Shown piece after piece: positions 58,971 to 64,000 of a DNA stretch of 64,000 bases. The DNA is from Acidobacteriota bacterium. GTDB taxonomy: Bacteria > Acidobacteriota > Blastocatellia > Pyrinomonadales > Pyrinomonadaceae. The first letter of the stretch is position 1. Every line of letters starts with the position of its first letter. The notes under the pieces were generated by a model. That model made no database searches. It was not told where the DNA came from and worked only from the letters and a program-made list of their open reading frames with translations. The stretch covers positions 1 to 64,000 of the forward strand of contig JAOAPY010000010.1 of the NCBI GenBank assembly GCA_025463135.1, read 5' to 3'. Made by a program: the position numbers and the translations under genes.

Positions 58971-59984
58971 ATGAGACGAAGCAAGTTTCTAAAACTGAAG
59001 GTTCGCGAGGCCAGCTTTATCACCCGGGCCCTGCTTTCCCCGAACCACCCGGTGCTGGCGCATATCATCCCCATGCGTCGCTGCAATCTCGCCTGTGGCT
59101 ACTGCAACGAATACGATCACAACTCGACACCCGTGCCGCTGGACGTGATGAAACGGCGTCTGGATAAACTGGCGGACCTGGGTACTTCGATCGTTACGAT
59201 CTCGGGCGGCGAGCCCATGATGCATCCGCAGTTGGACGACATTATTCACCACATACGTTCGCGGGGAATGATCGCCGGGCTAATCTCGAACGGTTATTAC
59301 TTTACTCCCGAACGAATCAAACGCCTGAACAAGGCCGGGCTCGAGTATCTGCAGATCAGTATCGACAATGTAGATCCGGATGAGGTATCGCGGAAAAGCC
59401 TGCGGGTGCTTGATAAGAAGCTGCGCTACCTTGCTGAACACTCGGACTTTCATGTGAACATCAACTCGGTGCTGGGCGGCGGTATCAAAAATCCTGAGGA
59501 CGCGCTGACCGTGGCGCGCCGCGCGGTTGAGTTGGGCTTCTCGAGCACCGTCGGTGTGATTCATGACAACGACGGCACGCTGAAACCGATTTCCGAGCGC
59601 GAACGGAATATCTTTCAGCAGGTGAAGAAACTCGGGAACAAAGACCTGGCGCGTCTGAACTGGTTTCAGGACAGTATTGCCGAGGGCAAGGCCTACAATT
59701 GGCGCTGCCGGGCCGGCGCGCGCTATCTGTACATTTGTGAGGAAGGGCTGGTGCACTGGTGCTCGCAGCAGCGAGGCTATCCGGGCACGCCACTCGAAGA
59801 GTACACGATGAAAGACTTCGAGCGTGAATACAACACCGAAAAATGGTGCGCACCGACCTGTACGCTGCAATGCGTGCATCAGGTCGCTATCCTCGACAAC
59901 TGGCGCGACCCGCAACACGCGCCTGTTACCACCGCGCCGAGTTCGTTGCAGGATACCATCGGCGAAGTATTGCGCGCCGAGTGA
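58971..59984 (+). CDS. Radical SAM enzyme, single domain with C-terminal cysteine cluster
   Basis: The 337 residues carry the 4Fe-4S cluster motif C38-C42-C45 ([16 protein letters not shown]), the SAM-binding [10 protein letters not shown] and the barrel strand SIDN. Near the C-terminus C293, C297 and C301 ([13 protein letters not shown]), with cysteines around 245-265, suggest an auxiliary SPASM/twitch-like cluster. The substrate is unknown. It is the last gene of the lolA run but has its own upstream region. The motif [14 protein letters not shown] resembles the HpnH/MoaA-like class. Confidence 0.88.
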   Translation: MRRSKFLKLKVREASFITRALLSPNHPVLAHIIPMRRCNLACGYCNEYDHNSTPVPLDVMKRRLDKLADLGTSIVTISGGEPMMHPQLDDIIHHIRSRGMIAGLISNGYYFTPERIKRLNKAGLEYLQISIDNVDPDEVSRKSLRVLDKKLRYLAEHSDFHVNINSVLGGGIKNPEDALTVARRAVELGFSSTVGVIHDNDGTLKPISERERNIFQQVKKLGNKDLARLNWFQDSIAEGKAYNWRCRAGARYLYICEEGLVHWCSQQRGYPGTPLEEYTMKDFEREYNTEKWCAPTCTLQCVHQVAILDNWRDPQHAPVTTAPSSLQDTIGEVLRAE

Positions 59985-60111
59985 TCTACGCTTATTAAGC
60001 TTCACAAATCCTGTTCAGCGCTGGTCGGTGAGATTAGGGAATTCAGGTCTACGGGCGATCTCTCGTCTCTCCAGTCGGAAGTACGAGCCTGCCAGTGAGC
60101 CTCACGCAAAA

Positions 60112-60837
60112 TCATCTCTGTTTTATGGATGGTGCTCGATCGCGAGCAGTATCGCAGCGCGCATCGGGTGGTGTTGCAGAGCAGGCGCTGCTATTGAGAT
60201 ATTTCCTGAACGCGGCTTGGGCTGAGTCACTTTGTCCGGTGACTTCCAACGCAAGCGCAATTCGAAACGGCAATGATTCGTCGGGCTCGCCTCCGCTTTC
60301 GGCCGCGCGAAACTCACGCAGAGCCTCATCCCAATTCCTGGCGTCAGCCAACTCAATCCCTAATAATTTGTGCGTGTGTGGATTGTCTTCCAGTTTGAGG
60401 GCTGCGCGATATTCCTGAATTGCCTTTGCACTATTGTTCGTCACCTTCGCCTGTGCGGCGCGGGCCAGATGAGCGTCGATCGTGTGGTAATCGCGATAGA
60501 AGTAAAACCCAATGATCAGCAACAGAAGCAATGCATAACTTAAGGGCAGGATCAATCTGAAGCGCAGGCGCGATGACGCGTCAACCGCCATGCTATCCGC
60601 AGGGGGTTCCGTCCTAACGCTGTGCTTAGTCCAGCTACGTGCGATCAGATAAATTGGAAGAACGATGAAAGGAAAGAAGAACGTTCCGAGAGCCCAGGCG
60701 AATGCGGTTGTAAACCGGTAGCCCCACCGGCGCGCGCCGGCAAGCACCCAAGTTGAAAGCAGGGCAGCGATGACCAGCGCCAGGGGACGCAAAAGCTCAA
60801 AAAACTCGCCGGCCGAGATTTGCCAATGAGACTTCAC
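60112..60837 (-). CDS. Membrane protein with TPR-like cytosolic or periplasmic tail
   Basis: The 241 residues carry three membrane helices (about 13-33, 43-65, 95-113) followed by TPR-like helices (about 120-215: LARAAQAKVTNNSAKAIQEYRAALKLEDNPHTHKLLGIEL in pieces, WDEALREFRAAESGG). Its ATG overlaps the pyk stop by four bases, so translation is coupled to pyk. A scaffolding role is inferred only from the TPR-like part. Confidence 0.75.
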   Translation of the reverse strand: MKSHWQISAGEFFELLRPLALVIAALLSTWVLAGARRWGYRFTTAFAWALGTFFFPFIVLPIYLIARSWTKHSVRTEPPADSMAVDASSRLRFRLILPLSYALLLLLIIGFYFYRDYHTIDAHLARAAQAKVTNNSAKAIQEYRAALKLEDNPHTHKLLGIELADARNWDEALREFRAAESGGEPDESLPFRIALALEVTGQSDSAQAAFRKYLNSSACSATPPDARCDTARDRAPSIKQR

Positions 60838-62270
60838 GTTTGTGTGGGTCGAGAGTCGCCGCCAATCGTGTAAATGCTCACAGTGGTCGAGAGCCCCAAG
60901 CCTGACAGTCGCCCGGCCATTACCACGATTATTTCCCCTTTGACAACCACGCCTGCTTCTAAGAGAGTTTTTTCTCCAGCTTTGAGCATTTCTTCAGTGG
61001 TGGTGGCCGGTCCCGTGATCAGCGGGCTCACGCCCCAAATTAATGCGAGCTGGCTGAGGACGATGGGAGAATTGGTAAGCGCAATGATGCGTTGCGAGGG
61101 ACGCAGCGCGGAAAGTCTGCGGGCCATCAGTCCGGACTGCGTGAAAACAGCAGTTGTTTGCGTGCTCATCTCGTCGGCGGCGAAAACGGCGGCTTCCGAA
61201 AGTGCGCGGCTAACACGTCCCGTTTGACGACCCACCCATTTTTCAGTGCCGCCGGTCTTCCGGCCCGCTTCGGCCGATTCAATAATGCGAGCCATCGTAG
61301 CAACCGCCGCCACCGGATAACTGCCGGTCGCGGTTTCGCCCGACAGCATCAGGGCATCTGTGCCGTCCCAAACGGCGTTCGCCACGTCCGAAGCTTCTGC
61401 GCGCGTCGGGCGCGGGCTCGAGATCATTGACTGCAGCATCTGCGTCGCGGTGATTACCATCTTCCCGGCCAGGACTGCTTTTTCGATGATTTGCTTTTGA
61501 TAAACCGGCACCAGTTCTACACTGGTTTCCACGCCCAAATCGCCACGGGCTACCATCACCGCATCGGCGGCGGCAATAATCTCGTCAAGATGATCTATCG
61601 CTTCGGACTTTTCGATCTTTGCGACCAATGGCGCCTGGCCACCCGCTTCCAGAATTAGATTCTTGGCGTCGACACAATCTTCGGCACGCCGCACAAACGA
61701 GAGAGCGATGTAGTCTGCATTTTGGCCTACTGCCCAGCGCAAATCATTGCGGTCCTTCTCGGTCATCGAAGCGATGGGCAAGGGAACGCCCGGCAGATTG
61801 ATTCCCTTGCGTTCGCCCAGGATCCCGCCGTTGATAACGCGGCAAATTACATCTGTTTTATTGGTCTCCTCAACTCTGAGTTCGATGGCGCCATCATCCA
61901 GCAGCAGACGGGCGCCGGGTTGAACCACGCGCGCCAGGTCAGGATAGTTTGTTGAGACTTCCGAGCCATCTCCTCGGACGTCCCTGGTAGTGATAGTGAA
62001 GAGACCGCCATCGTCGAGCCTTACGGGCTCAGCATCTTTCAACACTCCCGTACGGATCTTTGGTCCGGACAAATCAACAAGGACGGCAAGTGGGCAATTC
62101 AGCTGGGCGGCAGCAGCGCGGACTGCCTGAATATCGGCTTCCTTTTCGGCCAGAGAGCCATGCGACATGTTAATGCGTACGCCATTAATGCCTGCTGCCA
62201 TTAGAGCTTCAATAACACCTGGGCCGCGTGTCGCAGGGCCGAGCGTGGCTAGAATTTTCGCTTTTCTCAA
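60834..62270 (-). CDS. pyk: Pyruvate kinase
   Basis: The 478 residues convert phosphoenolpyruvate and ADP to pyruvate and ATP. Family motifs: KILATLGPATRGPGVI (N-terminus), GVRINMSHGS, VDLSGPKIRTG, the beta-barrel B domain (about 70-170), the catalytic VAKIEKSEAIDHLDEII, MVARGDLGVET and MLSGETATGSYPVAAV. The C domain is present. It is translationally coupled to the downstream TPR membrane protein. Confidence 0.97.
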   Translation of the reverse strand: MRKAKILATLGPATRGPGVIEALMAAGINGVRINMSHGSLAEKEADIQAVRAAAAQLNCPLAVLVDLSGPKIRTGVLKDAEPVRLDDGGLFTITTRDVRGDGSEVSTNYPDLARVVQPGARLLLDDGAIELRVEETNKTDVICRVINGGILGERKGINLPGVPLPIASMTEKDRNDLRWAVGQNADYIALSFVRRAEDCVDAKNLILEAGGQAPLVAKIEKSEAIDHLDEIIAAADAVMVARGDLGVETSVELVPVYQKQIIEKAVLAGKMVITATQMLQSMISSPRPTRAEASDVANAVWDGTDALMLSGETATGSYPVAAVATMARIIESAEAGRKTGGTEKWVGRQTGRVSRALSEAAVFAADEMSTQTTAVFTQSGLMARRLSALRPSQRIIALTNSPIVLSQLALIWGVSPLITGPATTTEEMLKAGEKTLLEAGVVVKGEIIVVMAGRLSGLGLSTTVSIYTIGGDSRPTQT

Positions 62271-62281
62271 CTATATATCCT

Positions 62282-62366
62282 TGTCCGACAAACTTCAGTT
62301 TGTCGTCTCTTTGTTCATATTCAATGTTGCTTCCTAATGTTCAATCGACAAAGTGAAGTTTGTCGT
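62282..62366. repeat. Nested palindromic element, family B copy 2
   Basis: Ends TCCGACAAACTTCAGTTTGT and ACAAAGTGAAGTTTGTCG match the copy at 20143-20229 with one difference in the right arm. It fills the gap between pyk and the TMEM175-type gene. Confidence 0.85.
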
Positions 62367-62375
62367 GCAGATGGC

Positions 62376-63146
62376 TTAATCACTAATCTGCGGTTCGGCT
62401 GCAGTCACCACTTCCTCGAGCCGTCGGCGACTCTTGCCCATGATCATTCCGTGGATAGTCAGCACGACCCCGACCAACATATATGACGGTCCCGACAGGG
62501 GCGCATATCGACCACCAAACAGCACCAGGGAAATCGAAACCAGGCCGATGCTGACATTGAGGGCGCTTTCCTGAATACTGTTGCGGGTATCGAAAAGCTC
62601 CAGCTCGTTCAAGGCCAGCACAAAGCGTTTGCGATAAGCATGCAAGTGAAGCAGGATGAAAACTCCAAAGACGGCAACATAACCGAGACCGAAAATCAAC
62701 ATCAGCGTTGCCATCTGATTCCCCTCGACCATTGCTTCCACGTTGCCGTTGGCAAGCCTGACTTCACCGTGACCGCCACTCAAGACGTTTACCAGATAGG
62801 AGAAGAGGAATTTAAGCGGATAGACATAGAACAACACCACAAATAAGAGGATTCCATTAAGGCAAACCGTAATAGTGTCCTGAAGTCCATAGCGGCGAAA
62901 GAACTTGAACTGGATGAACCAGATCATAAACAGCAGCGCGAAACTAATTGCAAAGGCGCCAAACCCGCGCATCGTTGCCGCCAGTTCTGAGAAGGTCTTT
63001 GGCACTTCCAATGACACCACCAGCAGGGTGACGGCGAAAGCAAAGACTCCGTCGCTCAGACCTTCGATACGGGAAATCTCATGACTGCGCCAACGGAAAT
63101 CTTTCTGCGAACCAAATTCCTTTTCAATCAGCTTCTTACGAATCAT
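62376..63146 (-). CDS. TMEM175-like potassium channel (DUF1211)
   Basis: I start at ATG 63146 (256 residues), with AAGGGACC upstream; the longer frame would begin inside the neighbouring palindromic repeat. The signature RIEGLSDGVFAFAVTLLV (near 26-43) fits the RxxxFSDGVFA motif of the first helix of TMEM175 proteins, with Leu for Phe. About six membrane helices follow. Bacterial members are K+-permeable tetramers or dimers in the inner membrane. Here the predicted second repeat is less clear, since only one FSDGVFA-type motif is seen, as usual in bacterial forms. Confidence 0.88.
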   Translation of the reverse strand: MIRKKLIEKEFGSQKDFRWRSHEISRIEGLSDGVFAFAVTLLVVSLEVPKTFSELAATMRGFGAFAISFALLFMIWFIQFKFFRRYGLQDTITVCLNGILLFVVLFYVYPLKFLFSYLVNVLSGGHGEVRLANGNVEAMVEGNQMATLMLIFGLGYVAVFGVFILLHLHAYRKRFVLALNELELFDTRNSIQESALNVSIGLVSISLVLFGGRYAPLSGPSYMLVGVVLTIHGMIMGKSRRRLEEVVTAAEPQISD

Positions 63147-63173
63147 TCTCGGGTCCCTTCGAAGTAGCTCAGA

Positions 63174-63247
63174 CCTCAGTCTGAGGCACCAATCGATCAT
63201 CCAATGTTGATTGTACTGCTCCTAACGCAGACTGAAGGCTGCGCTAC
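63174..63247. repeat. Palindromic element, family F
   Basis: Ends GTAGCTCAGACCTCAGTCTG and CAGACTGAAGGCTGCGCTAC pair with three mismatches. The right end contains the TAG stop of the TlpA-like gene (63244-63246), the same arrangement as the family C copy and the LarA-like gene. Confidence 0.75.
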
Positions 63248-63834
63248 CTCGCTCCGAGTGCTGATTGGATTGCACTCTCCAGTTCCTCTCCCGCTGAGTC
63301 GTCGTAACCGATGAATCGTTTAATAAACACACCGTTCCGATCAAGAATGAGCGTCTGAGGAATCGCGGAATCGTCGCCCATGTAAAGATTTTCCAGCTCA
63401 CGATCGGGAATGCCCAACTGATAAGAGATCTTGAATTCTCTGGCAAAACTCGGGACCTTCTCATAGTCTTCGGGTCCACCCACGTTGAGCCCGACTATCT
63501 GCAATCCCTTCTCACCATAAAGCTTTTGTAACTCAACCAGGTGGGGAATGCTTTCGCGGCAAGGCTCGCACCAGGTGGCATAAAAGTCCAGGACCACAAC
63601 TTTCTGCCTGAGATCCGACAACTTCACGTGTTGGGTATTGGCGATCATCCAACCCATCTCAGAATTGGCGGTCTTAGCCGGAGGTATGGGATAAGTAGTC
63701 TGCGGCGGTTGCGAGAGAACAGGAGTTGGGGACGTGTCTGATGGTTTCCGACGACAACTCGACGCAGTGACGGCAACGGCACTCAGCGCGATAAGGATCG
63801 CCAGCCCTCTGTTTTTGACGAATATTGAGCGCAC
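63244..63834 (-). CDS. TlpA/ResA-like thioredoxin-fold lipoprotein
   Basis: The 196 residues begin with a lipobox TASSC (Cys 27). After a Pro/Ser linker a thioredoxin domain spans about 60-196: KVVVLDFYATWCEPC with the catalytic CEPC (C89, C92), GLNVGGPEDYEKV and the cis-Pro IPQTLILDRNG. It reduces disulfides outside the cytoplasm, often for cytochrome c maturation, though no cytochrome genes are nearby. The stop codon sits within the family F element. Confidence 0.92.
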   Translation of the reverse strand: MRSIFVKNRGLAILIALSAVAVTASSCRRKPSDTSPTPVLSQPPQTTYPIPPAKTANSEMGWMIANTQHVKLSDLRQKVVVLDFYATWCEPCRESIPHLVELQKLYGEKGLQIVGLNVGGPEDYEKVPSFAREFKISYQLGIPDRELENLYMGDDSAIPQTLILDRNGVFIKRFIGYDDSAGEELESAIQSALGAR

Positions 63835-63860
63835 CAGTCGACCATTCTACACGACTCCCC

Positions 63861-63883
63861 GGGACCGCACGCATCCTGCGTGC
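63861..63883 (-). repeat. Short palindromic repeat, family E, inverted copy
   Basis: Exact reverse complement of the 23 bases at 13636-13658. It lies between the YacG-like and TlpA-like genes. Confidence 0.8.
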
Positions 63884-63897
63884 AGAACGGTAGCGCC

Positions 63898-64000
63898 TTA
63901 GCACTTTCCGGCTTGCCGTTCCGGCTGATCTTCAGGCTCGTCCGGAATAGTCACCTTTTCGCCGGGCACGGCGTACTCTTCATTCACCCAGGCGCCGAGA
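63898..64000 (-). CDS. yacG: YacG-like zinc-binding protein, 5' end outside window
   Basis: The last 33 codons of a minus-strand frame ending at TAA (complement of 63898-63900) read LGAWVNEEYAVPGEKVT and then acidic residues. The LGxWxxEEYxxPG pattern followed by an acidic tail is how YacG-type DNA gyrase inhibitors end, after their CxxC zinc motif, which would lie beyond the window. It may also be another short zinc-ribbon protein. Confidence 0.65.
   Translation of the reverse strand, partial: LGAWVNEEYAVPGEKVTIPDEPEDQPERQAGKC

Overview
The window looks like a chromosomal segment of a Gram-negative, probably soil-type bacterium, most likely an acidobacterium of the Blastocatellia/Pyrinomonas type. 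This is inferred from gene content only: very large secreted proteins with cohesin, carboxypeptidase-regulatory and DUF4214 domains, a TonB-dependent receptor with an N-terminal carboxypeptidase-regulatory domain, LolA-type periplasmic carriers, a type IV pilus alignment set, and many short palindromic intergenic repeats. No 16S gene is present to settle it. I see no rRNA, tRNA, CRISPR array, complete insertion sequence or prophage.

Layout. 1-8.2 kb: two tandem paralogous surface proteins (the first cut by the window edge) ending in near-identical DUF4214 regions. 8.5-13.5 kb: an accessory stretch with a PqqD-domain protein carrying an internal export-type signal and a ten-cysteine tail, a small membrane-anchored helical protein, an unrecognised 909-residue membrane protein built from two tandem halves, and an IS30 transposase remnant. 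13.7-25.1 kb: a proteostasis island on the minus strand (Clp unfoldase with a ClpP-type loop, GroEL, GrpE, Hsp20, ClpB, Hsp20) followed by an MscS channel with a cyclic-nucleotide-binding domain. 25.2-31.7 kb, minus: an NRAMP-related transporter paired with a soluble PRC/MgtE-N/CBS protein, an S41-like protein lacking the usual catalytic lysine, a TonB-C protein and an HD phosphohydrolase. 32.1-37.8 kb: a TonB-dependent receptor with two paralogous exported TPR proteins. 37.9-39.8 kb: ribA and an FHA-GGDEF cyclase. 40.0-43.1 kb: PilN/PilO/PilP-like genes and a pseudopilin. 43.3-43.7 kb: a compact promoter, tiny lysine-rich protein and terminator unit. 43.7-49.0 kb: trmL, typA, thiE, a PilT-type ATPase and a zinc-ribbon/receiver-like protein. 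49-54.2 kb: a zone rich in palindromic elements with a lipoprotein, a Cys/Met PLP enzyme, a LarA-like protein and a previously uncalled 48-residue metallothionein-like gene. 54.5-60 kb: a YfbR-like HD protein, a PGPGW membrane protein, and a run of LolB/LolA-like lipid-carrier-fold proteins, an orphan LolD-type ATPase and a radical SAM enzyme. 60.1-64 kb, minus: a TPR membrane protein, pyruvate kinase, a TMEM175-type channel, a TlpA-like lipoprotein and the 3' end of a YacG-like gene.

The best candidates for something undescribed are the PqqD/Cys-rich protein, the duplicated membrane protein with its small upstream partner, and the several families of short palindromic elements, some of which supply or abut stop codons and terminators. 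Functions are assigned from visible motifs and remembered family features; no database search was run.
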